A stretch of 43,106 nucleotides of DNA from a virus. Below the pieces are notes generated by a model. It did not search any database. It saw nothing but the letters and a program-made list of their open reading frames with translations, and had not been told where the DNA came from. This document shows, in pieces, positions 30,581-38,877 of this stretch. Both the position numbers and the translations under genes were made by a program. The stretch lies in IMG/VR virus record IMGVR_UViG_3300020351_000003, positions 1 through 43,106 of that record. One strand, given 5' to 3'. Each line of letters opens with the position of its first letter. The first letter of the stretch is position 1.

Positions 30581-31452
30581 TGAGTGCGCCCATAGGAAAA
30601 GCTGAAGTTCATAGTGCTCGTATTGCAGCGGAAGTTTTACTGGATTACGATAGTAAGAATAGAGAATTTAATCTTACAATTCCTTTAGCTGATGCACATG
30701 AATTTGTAATAGTAAAACCAGCATTAAGCGATGTCTTTGCATTGTTGGATGTTGCAGCAATACACCCACTTAAATCACCTACACATAGTATCACTGTTTC
30801 CGATACTGCCTCTAGTGTAATAGATAAAGCTATAGCAGATGGTTTTGCTTTAGATGATTCGGCATTAATAGATAAAGATTATGTTGGAACTAAAGGCAAT
30901 GTCGCTACGATGTCGGATATTCTTGGGCTGTTGTATGAACATCCTGTAGCTGATAGTTATAGCATGAGTGACGTAGTTGCCCAAACTTGGGATTACGTTA
31001 GAAACTTTAATGATACTATTGCAATAGGAGATGTTGAATTTAACCCACTGGGTACTCATTTACTTAACACAAGGGATTTAAATACGGGCAACTCCCTGTT
31101 TGAGTTATTAAAAGGTAACGATCAGGCGGATACTCTTGGGCCAGTTTCAGATGCAATAGCGTTAACGCCAGGTAAAAATTTTACAGATGCCTTTACATTT
31201 AGCGATACTGATGACTATAGCTTAGGTAAAGGTCTATCTGACACAATTGGTTTGACAGATTATCTGTACATAGACTTTAAAACTTTAACTGATTCATTAA
31301 GTCTAGCAGATACAATGGTCTACCATTATTATGACAACACTACTATAGCAGATAATGTGGCGACTATTTCTGATTCAATAAACGTAAGTCACATTTCTGG
31401 TGGGATCTTTAATGCAACAGGAGTACCGTTAAATAATATGACATTAAATTAG
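30580..31452 (+). CDS. Repetitive tail protein (290 aa)
   Basis: An N-terminal block is followed by many short repeats built around Ser-Asp/Thr-Asp and hydrophobic residues (ITVSDTASSVID, ATMSDILGLL, YSMSDVVAQ, DAIALTPGKNFTDAFTFSDTDD, TDSLSLADTMV). This is typical of extended beta structures in tail fibres. No chaperone or peptidase domain is seen. Likely a tail or baseplate fibre component; the exact role is unknown. Confidence 0.65.
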   Translation: MSAPIGKAEVHSARIAAEVLLDYDSKNREFNLTIPLADAHEFVIVKPALSDVFALLDVAAIHPLKSPTHSITVSDTASSVIDKAIADGFALDDSALIDKDYVGTKGNVATMSDILGLLYEHPVADSYSMSDVVAQTWDYVRNFNDTIAIGDVEFNPLGTHLLNTRDLNTGNSLFELLKGNDQADTLGPVSDAIALTPGKNFTDAFTFSDTDDYSLGKGLSDTIGLTDYLYIDFKTLTDSLSLADTMVYHYYDNTTIADNVATISDSINVSHISGGIFNATGVPLNNMTLN

Positions 31453-31463
31453 GAGCTTTAAAA

Positions 31464-31886
31464 ATGGTTAACGATAATTTAACATTAACAGGTGCACTAG
31501 TTATTTCGAAGAATGACGTAGTAGTGCAAAGAACAAAAAATTTAGTGGTAACGGCAGGTAAAAACTGGGTAGCTGATAGAATGAACGATGCTAATACAGT
31601 AATGACACATATGGCATTGGGTACTGGTACTAACGCAGCAGCCGTTGGAGATACTACGTTACAGACAGAAATTGACAGAAATGCTCTAACAAGCACTACT
31701 GTTTCAACTAATACAATTGCATATGGTTGTACTTGGGCAGCTGGCGATGGTACAGGTGCTATTACTGAAGCTGGTCTTTTCGATGCTGCTTCAGGTGGTG
31801 ACATGCTTGCACGTACTGTATTCTCAGTAGTTAATAAAGGCGCATCAGACTCAATTACTATTACGTGGACTATCACCATATCTTAA
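31464..31886 (+). CDS. Tail protein (140 aa)
   Basis: Beta-rich protein with MTHMALGTGTNAAAVGDTTLQTEIDR, a pattern often seen in small phage tail or fibre proteins ('GTG...A....T.L..E..R'). The end SDSITITWTITIS would close a beta sandwich. GGAG lies 10 bases before ATG. An antisense open frame over the same bases is a shadow. Likely a structural component near the tail tip. Confidence 0.65.
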   Translation: MVNDNLTLTGALVISKNDVVVQRTKNLVVTAGKNWVADRMNDANTVMTHMALGTGTNAAAVGDTTLQTEIDRNALTSTTVSTNTIAYGCTWAAGDGTGAITEAGLFDAASGGDMLARTVFSVVNKGASDSITITWTITIS

Positions 31887-31915
31887 TAACCTCTGTTACT
31901 TAAAGGAGTACAGCT

Positions 31916-32392
31916 ATGGGCGTAAAGTTTACGAATAATGCGTATACAACATTAGCCTCATCAATATCCGCTGGGGCGACTAGTTTTGATGTAGCTTCAG
32001 CAGCGACTTTTCCTACTTTAGGTGCGGGAGACTGGACATATGTATCCCTAACCGATGAAGTAGTTAAAGTTACGGCTATTTCGGGGACTACTTTTACATG
32101 TGATGCTGTAGCAGGCGGGCACTCTTCTGGTATTGCTGTTGAACTTAGAATGACAGCAGAATTATTAGAGGATTTTGCAGCTGATGATCAGTATTCAGAA
32201 ACAGTGGTTACTCCAACAGCAGGTCAGACTGATTTTAGTCATACGTATACAGTTGGACGGCTACATGTATTTATGAACGGTGTTAAACTATTAAACGGTG
32301 CTGGAAATGATTTTACCGCTACTAATGGTACTACTATAGTACTTGCAGCAGGGGCTACCACTGCCGATACAATGGAATTTATAAATTTTTAA
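31916..32392 (+). CDS. Tail fibre/baseplate protein (158 aa)
   Basis: The N-terminal half (NNAYTTLASSISAGATSFDVASAATFPTLGAGDWTYVSLTD) matches a common phage tail motif with 'A.T.F.V.....FP....G....V.L.D'. The second half (GQTDFSHTYTVGRLHVFMNGVKLLNG) matches the C-terminal module of many receptor-binding and fibre proteins ('V....VY.NGV.L'). Strong GGAG ahead of the start. It sits before the Cys-rich fibre. Confidence 0.7.
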   Translation: MGVKFTNNAYTTLASSISAGATSFDVASAATFPTLGAGDWTYVSLTDEVVKVTAISGTTFTCDAVAGGHSSGIAVELRMTAELLEDFAADDQYSETVVTPTAGQTDFSHTYTVGRLHVFMNGVKLLNGAGNDFTATNGTTIVLAAGATTADTMEFINF

Positions 32393-32404
32393 AAGGATAA
32401 AACA

Positions 32405-33151
32405 ATGAGCAAAGCTAGAGAACTCGCAAATTTATTAGAAGCAGACGGGGATGTTATCTCAGCTAGCTTAGATAATGTACCTGCTTCTGATTGGACGACA
32501 TTATTAAATAAGCCCTCTCATGCAGATACAGATACTACTGATGCGAGTAATATCGGGAGTGGGACATTGCCAAATGCTAGAATATCCGCATTACCAACTA
32601 GCCAATTAACAGGAGCTGCAACAGATATTGTTTCTCATGGGTTAGCTGCAAGTGCAACTACTGATACTACAGATGCAAGTAATATTGGTTCAGGTACATT
32701 ACCTAATGCTCGAATATCTTCTTTGCCAACAAGTCAGTTAACTGGCGCAGTAACGTCTATTGCATCACATGGTTTAGCCGCATCTGCTACGACAGATACC
32801 ACTGATGCAAGTAACATTAGCAGTGGTACGATACCAACCGCTCGCTTGGGTTCTGGTACTGCTGGTTCAGGAAATTATCTTCGAGGTGATGGAACTTGGA
32901 CAACCAATTGTACAAATCATAGTAATTGTACGACAAATGGAAATGGTATGGCTAATTGTGCTAATTGCTCAGGTACAGATAGTTTTGGTAATTGTACGAC
33001 AAATGGTAAAGCAAATTGTGCGAACTGTTCAGGAACAGTAAGTGCCATTAGTTCACAAGTTAGTCATAGTAATTTTGGGTATAATTTTTCTGCGTGTAAT
33101 CCTAGTATTGGTGTGGGAACCCGAGCATGTGACTGTGCTTGTAACTGTTAA
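32405..33151 (+). CDS. Tail fibre with Cys/Asn-rich C-terminal domain
   Basis: 248 aa. Residues 43-150 hold three copies of a 44-residue fibre repeat (TTDASNIGSGTLPNARI then LPTSQLTG), followed by NYLRGDGTW, as in many phage fibres. From residue 168 the sequence changes: 12 Cys in 81 residues (169, 175, 185, 188, 197, 205, 208, 231, 242, 244, 246, 248). Eight of these directly follow Asn, within two copies of an NCTTNG...NCANCSGT unit, and the end is ACDCACNC. A Cys-dense tip on a secreted or virion fibre is unusual. With a SPASM maturase and oxygenases downstream it is the likely substrate for modification (inference). Confidence 0.85.
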   Translation: MSKARELANLLEADGDVISASLDNVPASDWTTLLNKPSHADTDTTDASNIGSGTLPNARISALPTSQLTGAATDIVSHGLAASATTDTTDASNIGSGTLPNARISSLPTSQLTGAVTSIASHGLAASATTDTTDASNISSGTIPTARLGSGTAGSGNYLRGDGTWTTNCTNHSNCTTNGNGMANCANCSGTDSFGNCTTNGKANCANCSGTVSAISSQVSHSNFGYNFSACNPSIGVGTRACDCACNC

Positions 33152-33166
33152 TAGGAGAACCTAATA

Positions 33167-34135
33167 ATGTTTAAAAATATGTATGACAGTCTTTCTTGTG
33201 GGGTTCATCTAGAATTACTAGTCTATGATGATAAAGTATGCCTTAAAACATGGTCTGAAATTAGTGAAAATGAATTCAATCAAGTAAATGTTGTTAATGA
33301 CTACACTGTAACACGTAGCTTAACTTTTTCTGGTGGTAATCCAAAATATATGGAATTTGTGAATGAAGCTAGTGGTGTATACCATAAGTATTTACCAACA
33401 GGATATATTTTTGGGGAGATGATCGAAGGTGAGAAATTTATTCCTAATATGCCTGCTAGTATTAGAGATAATTATGATCATTTAACAGGAACATATTGGA
33501 GAAATCATTCATATGCTTTAATTGATCCCACTGATCCTTCTATTCATGCAAGTGAAAAAGATGATGTAGCATGTTGGGCAGTAGGCGTTAAAAGTGATGA
33601 TCATGTTGTTAACCCATTTTATAATACGTTAACAGATACATTTCAAACAAAAGCGCATCCATTAAGATCGTTAAGAAAGTATACTGCTCCTGTATCATTA
33701 ATGCTATATCAACCATTTAAAACAGATAAATTTACCGATTGTTCTATGACATTTAAATACAATAAAGGATCTGGATTTAGTACGAATATTTTAGATGGGT
33801 GGACAGCGGGAACAGGATATGATTATTTAGATCAGATGGGAGATGCATTTCCTAATTTTGAAGTAACTTCTGGTGGTGGCGATATTGATGCTGGAGATAC
33901 TGATACAGTGAATTTTAAAATGGTTGATAAAGACGGTACAACCATTGAAAAAGATTCAACTTTATATTTAGAATCAACAGGAGGGTATTTGCCTAAAACT
34001 AGAGTAGATGTTACAAACGGTTTAGGATCGTTTAAAGTTACAGCATTAGGCTTGGTAGCTGATGACACATTTAAAGTAAAAATGGGTTTTCGAAATTACA
34101 CGGGTGTAAAAGATGTTAATTATACGGTTAAATGA
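33167..34135 (+). CDS. Putative receptor-binding/tail protein (322 aa)
   Basis: The N-terminal two-thirds is a mixed region with aromatic and acidic residues (TGTYWRNHSYALIDPTDPSIHASEKDD) and no recognised family. Residues about 235-322 look like an immunoglobulin-like domain (GGDIDAGDTDTVNFKMVDKDG, then TTGGYLPK-type strands and FKVKMGFRNYTGVKD). It lies between the Cys-rich fibre and the first oxygenase, whose start overlaps its stop as ATGA. It may be a second adhesin or another substrate of the enzymes. Confidence 0.6.
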   Translation: MFKNMYDSLSCGVHLELLVYDDKVCLKTWSEISENEFNQVNVVNDYTVTRSLTFSGGNPKYMEFVNEASGVYHKYLPTGYIFGEMIEGEKFIPNMPASIRDNYDHLTGTYWRNHSYALIDPTDPSIHASEKDDVACWAVGVKSDDHVVNPFYNTLTDTFQTKAHPLRSLRKYTAPVSLMLYQPFKTDKFTDCSMTFKYNKGSGFSTNILDGWTAGTGYDYLDQMGDAFPNFEVTSGGGDIDAGDTDTVNFKMVDKDGTTIEKDSTLYLESTGGYLPKTRVDVTNGLGSFKVTALGLVADDTFKVKMGFRNYTGVKDVNYTVK

Positions 34136-34908
34136 ACAAACCCGAACATATAGCATATTATGAAAGTCTTACGGATGAGCCAGAGGATTCTGTTCAACAT
34201 CCCCTAGATCAATTTGCAAAAATTGAACAAAAATTTGCAACTCCGTTTCTTGAAAGCGATACTGAGCTTCCCTCTAAAATGCGTCAGGATCTTATTCAAG
34301 TTCTTGAAAAGAAAGAGACGGCTCTGTCTGCACTAAAAGAAAGTGATCCAGAATTTTATGGGATGGCGGAAGCTAAAGGCTTTTATGCTACAACTCATTA
34401 CAATCTATTTGAAAATCCTTCTGAGTACCCCTTTGCCGAACAATCCATCCTTGAATTTGAACAAATTGCTTGTCAGATGATTCGTTACTACATCCGTAAA
34501 GGATGGGGAGTTCGTCAGGCTAGTGAATTACGATTAGAAGGACGCTGTTTTGGGAATGTTCAAATTCCTGGAGCCAGAACATATCCTCATTATCATCAAT
34601 CTGTTGATGGTGTTCTTGTACATTACTTGTCTATTGGGGATGGGGATTTTATGAAAGGGGCTGAGACATCTCCTCGACATGGAACACATAAAGTTTTATT
34701 TATGGATCCCCGCCCAGCAATTAATTATCCTTATTGGGAAAAGGTACATGCAGTTACTCCTAGAGTTGGATTAACACTAATTCATCCTAACTACCTATGG
34801 CATGAAACAAATCCTTGGTTGGGACAAGGAACACGAGTGTGTATAGTTGTAAATTTTCGTGTAATGTCTCATGGGTATAATGAACTAAGCCAACCTTTAA
34901 GAGGATAG
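34132..34908 (+). CDS. 2OG-Fe(II) oxygenase-like enzyme, paralogue A1
   Basis: 258 aa. The core has YPHYHQSVDGVLVHYLSIG (His153, His155, Asp159) and LIHPNYLWHETNP (His218, His224), then TRVCIVVNF with Arg235. This reproduces the H...D...H...R order of double-stranded beta-helix oxygenases. The segment VLFMDPRPAINYPY is shared with two further genes downstream, which form a family. Its N-terminus has about 90 residues of its own. Likely acts on the tail fibre; the reaction (hydroxylation or other) is unknown. ATGA overlap with the previous gene. Confidence 0.72.
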   Translation: MNKPEHIAYYESLTDEPEDSVQHPLDQFAKIEQKFATPFLESDTELPSKMRQDLIQVLEKKETALSALKESDPEFYGMAEAKGFYATTHYNLFENPSEYPFAEQSILEFEQIACQMIRYYIRKGWGVRQASELRLEGRCFGNVQIPGARTYPHYHQSVDGVLVHYLSIGDGDFMKGAETSPRHGTHKVLFMDPRPAINYPYWEKVHAVTPRVGLTLIHPNYLWHETNPWLGQGTRVCIVVNFRVMSHGYNELSQPLRG

Positions 34909-34909
34909 C

Positions 34910-35497
34910 ATGTCATATTGTGTTCATGAACTGTTTTCTGTTCCTCTTATTCATCTCCAATTTAACCAACATCATAAATATACGAATCTTCCCATTATTA
35001 GGAAAAAGGACAAAAGACCAGCAAATTGGACTATGTCAGTTAATACTTCTTACCCTAATATTGTAAAAGATGATGAATTTATTAGTTTGCATACTGCTAA
35101 TGAATTAAAGCTTGATATTAGTAATGCAATTACTACTGCATTTAAAGATATTAATATTTCTACCAATTTTAATATATTTTCTTTTTGGTACAATATTTAT
35201 CATGAACATCAAGGACAAGAACCACACAATCATATTGGGAATGTAAATCCCTATTGGTGTGGGACATACTATAATAAAAATGCAACACCAACGATTTTTT
35301 ATAAAGAACAAGGTATACGTGATATTCATATCATGCCAGATTGGGACGAAAGTAAACTTAGATTATCATTTACACCCGTTTCAAAAATTGATATGAACGA
35401 GGGGGATATTCTTTTATTTCCCCCATATCTTACGCATTCAGTTCCTGAACAGGAACAGTATAGAGTTACTTTTTCATTTAACCTTATTAGGAAATAA
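34910..35497 (+). CDS. 2OG-Fe(II) oxygenase, 2OG-FeII_Oxy_5 type
   Basis: 195 aa. It begins with CVHELFSVPLIHLQF, the start typical of this phage family (PF13759). EPHNHIGNVNPYWCGTYYN carries His106 and His108, GDILLFPPYLTHSV carries the distal His176, and QYRVTFSFN carries Arg185. The pattern is that of putative 2OG oxygenases found in many marine phages. It lies one base after paralogue A1 and one before A2. Substrate unknown. Confidence 0.82.
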   Translation: MSYCVHELFSVPLIHLQFNQHHKYTNLPIIRKKDKRPANWTMSVNTSYPNIVKDDEFISLHTANELKLDISNAITTAFKDINISTNFNIFSFWYNIYHEHQGQEPHNHIGNVNPYWCGTYYNKNATPTIFYKEQGIRDIHIMPDWDESKLRLSFTPVSKIDMNEGDILLFPPYLTHSVPEQEQYRVTFSFNLIRK

Positions 35498-35498
35498 T

Positions 35499-36245
35499 AT
35501 GTTTGAATCAGGGCCAGGTAAAGACTTACAAGTCACACATGAGTGGCCTACTATTATTGGTACCGAAATAATTGAACTACCCCAGATAATGAAAGATGTT
35601 CTTGTTAAAGTAATTAAAAGACAAGATAGCGTTTTTACAGAGCATACATATAATAAAACAAATAAAACTACGGCTGAATTAGCCGCATTTGACGAAAAAA
35701 TCTATAATATATTTGACTATTCACGTTATGATACAGAAGGAGAAATAACGCAGATTAAAGCATTTGAAAAAATTATGTCAAAAGTAATTAGAACTTATGT
35801 TACTGAAGCATGGCAAGTAGACCCACATGTAGAAATTAATGTTCGAGGTTTTGGTAATGTTCAGAATACATTTGGAAGAAGAACAGCACCTCATTTTCAT
35901 CATGGTTGGGATGGTGTTTTAGCTCATTATGTAACAGTAGGTAATGAATATGAATCGGATGTTCCCATGACGCCTATGGATACACCGTATAGTGGGCAAT
36001 TGTTATTATTAGATACACGACCAAGTACATGCATTCCTGATGGTGATGTCAGAAATGATGTTGTACGTTTAAATCCTGTTAATGGATTAACTGTTATTCA
36101 CCCTGGTTATGTATGGCATGAAACTCATACACATACTCAAACTGGGGATCGAGTTCTTGTTGCAATCAATTTTCATATATGGAATCGTAATTTTGATGAA
36201 CTACCAACATCTTTGGACAACTCCTATAGGCCAAGTTCAAATTAA
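35499..36245 (+). CDS. 2OG-Fe(II) oxygenase-like enzyme, paralogue A2
   Basis: 248 aa. RTAPHFHHGWDGVLAHYVTVG (His132, His134, Asp138), LLLLDTRPSTCIPD, VIHPGYVWHETHTH (His201, His207) and DRVLVAINF (Arg218). It aligns along its length with paralogues A1 and A3, including the FDYSRYDTEGEITQIKAFEK and SKVIRTYVTEAW regions, so the three arose by tandem duplication. It follows the previous gene by one base. Confidence 0.75.
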   Translation: MFESGPGKDLQVTHEWPTIIGTEIIELPQIMKDVLVKVIKRQDSVFTEHTYNKTNKTTAELAAFDEKIYNIFDYSRYDTEGEITQIKAFEKIMSKVIRTYVTEAWQVDPHVEINVRGFGNVQNTFGRRTAPHFHHGWDGVLAHYVTVGNEYESDVPMTPMDTPYSGQLLLLDTRPSTCIPDGDVRNDVVRLNPVNGLTVIHPGYVWHETHTHTQTGDRVLVAINFHIWNRNFDELPTSLDNSYRPSSN

Positions 36246-36888
36246 TCTTGATGAAGATTTAAGAAGATCTTTGGTTCAATGTGTTGTTCAGAACTACATT
36301 CAACGAATGGACGCACAAGAACCTGTGCCTTCATTTATAGATTTATTTGATTATACGCAATATGCACATCAAGATAAGTTAGAGATATTTAAAGCTGTGC
36401 ATAGGTTTGAACTAATTATTAGTAAAATTATTAGAACCTACGCTAAACAAGCTTGGAATATATCTTCTGACATACCAATAAGTATGCATTGTACAAGCAA
36501 AATTCATCAGCCCTTTGAAATGAGAGTAGAACCGCATAGGCATAATAGTACAGATATTTGCATAATTCATTACTTAACTGCTGGAGGTGAGTTTCATTTA
36601 GATAATCATAATCCTCCTGAGCCATTAAATAATGACTATAGTGGGGATTTGCTAATATTAGATCCTAGGCCAAATATTACATATCCTTACAATGAAAAAG
36701 CAAAAACATTTAGACCCCAAACTGGGACAACTATAGTTCATCCTGGGTATGTTTGGCATGAAACCCACCAACATACCAAGGATGGGTTACGAATTTGTTT
36801 AATTGTTAATGCTGAAATAGATAGAGAATCCAAAGTACATCCATCTTTACAACAATTAATTAAACTACGTCCAGTGAGCCTCGTATGA
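36196..36888 (+). CDS. 2OG-Fe(II) oxygenase-like enzyme, paralogue A3
   Basis: 230 aa from the ATG at 36196. A longer in-frame reading would add 29 residues inside A2 with no similarity to the family. RVEPHRHNSTDICIIHYLTAG (His114, His116, Asp120), LLILDPRPNITYPY, VHPGYVWHETHQH (His182, His188) and LRICLIVNA (Arg199). Its sequence FIDLFDYTQYAHQDKLEIF matches A2. The start lies 50 bases inside A2, and the stop overlaps the radical SAM gene by 4 bases. The ribosome binding site is weak, so coupling is likely. Confidence 0.72.
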   Translation: MNYQHLWTTPIGQVQINLDEDLRRSLVQCVVQNYIQRMDAQEPVPSFIDLFDYTQYAHQDKLEIFKAVHRFELIISKIIRTYAKQAWNISSDIPISMHCTSKIHQPFEMRVEPHRHNSTDICIIHYLTAGGEFHLDNHNPPEPLNNDYSGDLLILDPRPNITYPYNEKAKTFRPQTGTTIVHPGYVWHETHQHTKDGLRICLIVNAEIDRESKVHPSLQQLIKLRPVSLV

Positions 36889-38255
36889 AATTTAAATTAT
36901 TATTAGAAAAAGCTGAAAAAGAATTAATTCTGATTTATGACAATATGACATCAGAATTAAGGTATGAAAATGGTGATATTGTTATTCCTCAAAATGAATT
37001 TGTGAATTGGGAACCTTTTTATAAGATGGATGCGGGTAAACGAAATCTTGTTAAAATTAAAATTCAGCTTGGATTAAAATGTAACTATTCTTGTACATAT
37101 TGTTCTCAGCGGTTTGTTCCAAGAAATCCTGGTGACAACCCCCAAACCTATGAATCTGTAGATTTGGATGCTATTAATACGTTTATTAAACGATTTGACA
37201 CAATTAGTATAGGTGAAACTATTCATTTTGAAATGTGGGGTGGGGAGCCATTTATGTATTTTGGCAGTATGAAGCATATTACTGAGCAACTTCATAAAAA
37301 ATTTCCACATGCTACGTTTAGCGTTATTACGAATGGATCTCTTTTAACTGATGAAATAGTGGAGTTTTTATTTAAGCACGGGTTTTCTGTCTCCCTTTCG
37401 CATGATGCGGTAGGTCAGGAGACTAGGGGACGTGATCCTTTAGATAATGCGGATTCAAAACGATTACTATTTAAATTACGTAATGCATTAGTTCCTCAAG
37501 GAAAATTTTCTGTTAACACGATGATTCATAAAGATAATGACTCCCGAGCGGATGTTCAAAAATGGATTAAAAATGTTTTTGGAGTAGTTCCTATTGGGGA
37601 AGCTGGAACAGTTGATGCTTATGACGAAGGTGGCACAGCAATGTCTTGGCAAACACCTGAAGAGCATATTGCGTATAGAAGAAAAGCTTTTAATGAAATT
37701 ATGAATGGAAAATTAAAACCTGTTCAAATGGACATTGTACCTCGAAAAATTGAAGGGTTTATTTCCACCCTAAAGCAACAGACCCCAGCTAGTTCCTTAA
37801 TGCAAAAATGCACAATGGATCGTCCTGATGTAATGGCAGTAGATCTCAGTGGAAATGTCACGACCTGTCAAAATGTAACAGCATCAAGTCAAAATATGGC
37901 AGGAATTTCCCATAAAATTGGGCATATGGATGATTTGGAAAGCGTCAATATAGCAACAGGAACACATTGGTCAGATCGGGAAGAATGCCCAAAATGCCCT
38001 GTACTTCATTTATGCCAAGGTGCTTGTTTATTCTTGCCTTCTGGCTCACAAGAATGGAAACTTTCCTGCGATAATTCATATTCCGATAATGTTGTCTGGT
38101 TAGCTGCTAGTTTATATGAGCTTACGGGGCATATCTTGTATCGTATTGAAAATGACGAATTACCTGAATATAGAAAAGACATATTTGGCTTTAATACAAC
38201 AAAATATGCTGTGGAGGATGAAAATAGTGCTAAGATATTAGCAGGTAAAGCATGA
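36885..38255 (+). CDS. Radical SAM protein with SPASM domain (peptide/protein maturase)
   Basis: 456 aa. The radical SAM cluster motif CNYSCTYC gives Cys66, Cys70 and Cys73. WGGEPF at 118-123 is the SAM-binding GGEP motif, and VITNGS follows at 147-152. The C-terminus is a complete SPASM domain: Cys309-X13-Gly323-X4-Cys328, then Cys368-X2-Cys371-X5-Cys377-X3-Cys381, then Cys395. These are all seven ligands for two auxiliary iron-sulfur clusters. SPASM enzymes modify peptides or proteins (thioether, C-C links, formylglycine). Here the likely substrate is the Cys-rich fibre (inference). ATGA overlap at both ends. Confidence 0.93.
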   Translation: MKFKLLLEKAEKELILIYDNMTSELRYENGDIVIPQNEFVNWEPFYKMDAGKRNLVKIKIQLGLKCNYSCTYCSQRFVPRNPGDNPQTYESVDLDAINTFIKRFDTISIGETIHFEMWGGEPFMYFGSMKHITEQLHKKFPHATFSVITNGSLLTDEIVEFLFKHGFSVSLSHDAVGQETRGRDPLDNADSKRLLFKLRNALVPQGKFSVNTMIHKDNDSRADVQKWIKNVFGVVPIGEAGTVDAYDEGGTAMSWQTPEEHIAYRRKAFNEIMNGKLKPVQMDIVPRKIEGFISTLKQQTPASSLMQKCTMDRPDVMAVDLSGNVTTCQNVTASSQNMAGISHKIGHMDDLESVNIATGTHWSDREECPKCPVLHLCQGACLFLPSGSQEWKLSCDNSYSDNVVWLAASLYELTGHILYRIENDELPEYRKDIFGFNTTKYAVEDENSAKILAGKA

Positions 38256-38329
38256 CGTTTAAACAAGTTGTGTACGCTATAGCTACAATGGGATTAATAA
38301 CTTGGTTGTTCGAGTTGGTAAATAAGTAA
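38252..38329 (+). CDS. Tiny membrane peptide (25 aa)
   Basis: ATG overlaps the radical SAM stop as ATGA. It encodes MTFKQVVYAIATMGLITW followed by LFELVNK, a single short hydrophobic helix with a basic end. The exact coupling suggests it is translated; small size keeps the call moderate. Function unknown. Confidence 0.45.
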   Translation: MTFKQVVYAIATMGLITWLFELVNK

Positions 38330-38347
38330 AGGGCAAGGTAATAATGA

Positions 38348-38671
38348 ATGGAAGGTATATTACATGATGCATGGGTGCTCTTTGTTGGTATCGGTTCTTG
38401 GATGGTTAATAAGTTAACTGCTAAACTAGATTCATTAGAAAAAGATAAAGCAGATGGGGAACAAATAAATGATGCGCTTAAAGGTTTAGGTGGTAAGGTG
38501 CATGGCTTAGAAAAGAAAATTGATAGTTTAGCTTTAACGGCAATTGAAAGATCAGAGTTTAAGTCAGATATAACATCTTTACATTTACGAATTAACGACA
38601 TAGAACAAAGAAAATCTGACAAGATACAAAAAGTAGATGTGAAGATGCGAACAGAAAACGGAGAGCATTAG
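38348..38671 (+). CDS. Membrane-anchored coiled-coil protein (possible inner spanin-like)
   Basis: 107 aa. A short N-terminal hydrophobic segment (ILHDAWVLFVGIGSWMV) is followed by a long coiled coil (LTAKLDSLEKDKADGEQIND, KVHGLEKKIDSLAL, ITSLHLRINDIEQRKSDKIQ). This is the layout of inner spanins but also of other phage membrane coiled coils. A lipoprotein is encoded 0.9 kb downstream, which would be the outer spanin partner. The role is inferred. Confidence 0.55.
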   Translation: MEGILHDAWVLFVGIGSWMVNKLTAKLDSLEKDKADGEQINDALKGLGGKVHGLEKKIDSLALTAIERSEFKSDITSLHLRINDIEQRKSDKIQKVDVKMRTENGEH

Positions 38672-38877
38672 TGGATAAATTAAATGAGATGTTAATTGGT
38701 GCTTTAGCCGTTGTAGGTAGTTTTGTTACTAAGAGAGTCTTTAGTAATCACGATAGTTTGAGTAATCGGATTTCTGCACTGGAAAAAACTGTTGTAACTA
38801 AAGATGATCTTATTCATATTGAACGCAATGTGGAGATGATACTCACACATTTAATTAATAAAGGAGATAAACCATGA
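38671..38877 (+). CDS. Small membrane coiled-coil protein (68 aa)
   Basis: GTG start at the last base of the previous gene. An N-terminal hydrophobic helix (EMLIGALAVVGSFVTKRV) precedes a short coiled coil (SLSNRISALEKTVVTKDDLI, then HIERNVEMILTHLI). It is a shortened version of its neighbour, probably related. Overlaps the next gene by 4 bases. Confidence 0.55.
   Translation: MDKLNEMLIGALAVVGSFVTKRVFSNHDSLSNRISALEKTVVTKDDLIHIERNVEMILTHLINKGDKP

Noticed and set aside
31409-31879. 156-codon open frame on the minus strand
   Set aside because: Antisense to a well-supported tail gene that has its own ribosome binding site and fits the co-directional cluster; composition is a mirror of the Thr/Ala-rich sense gene.
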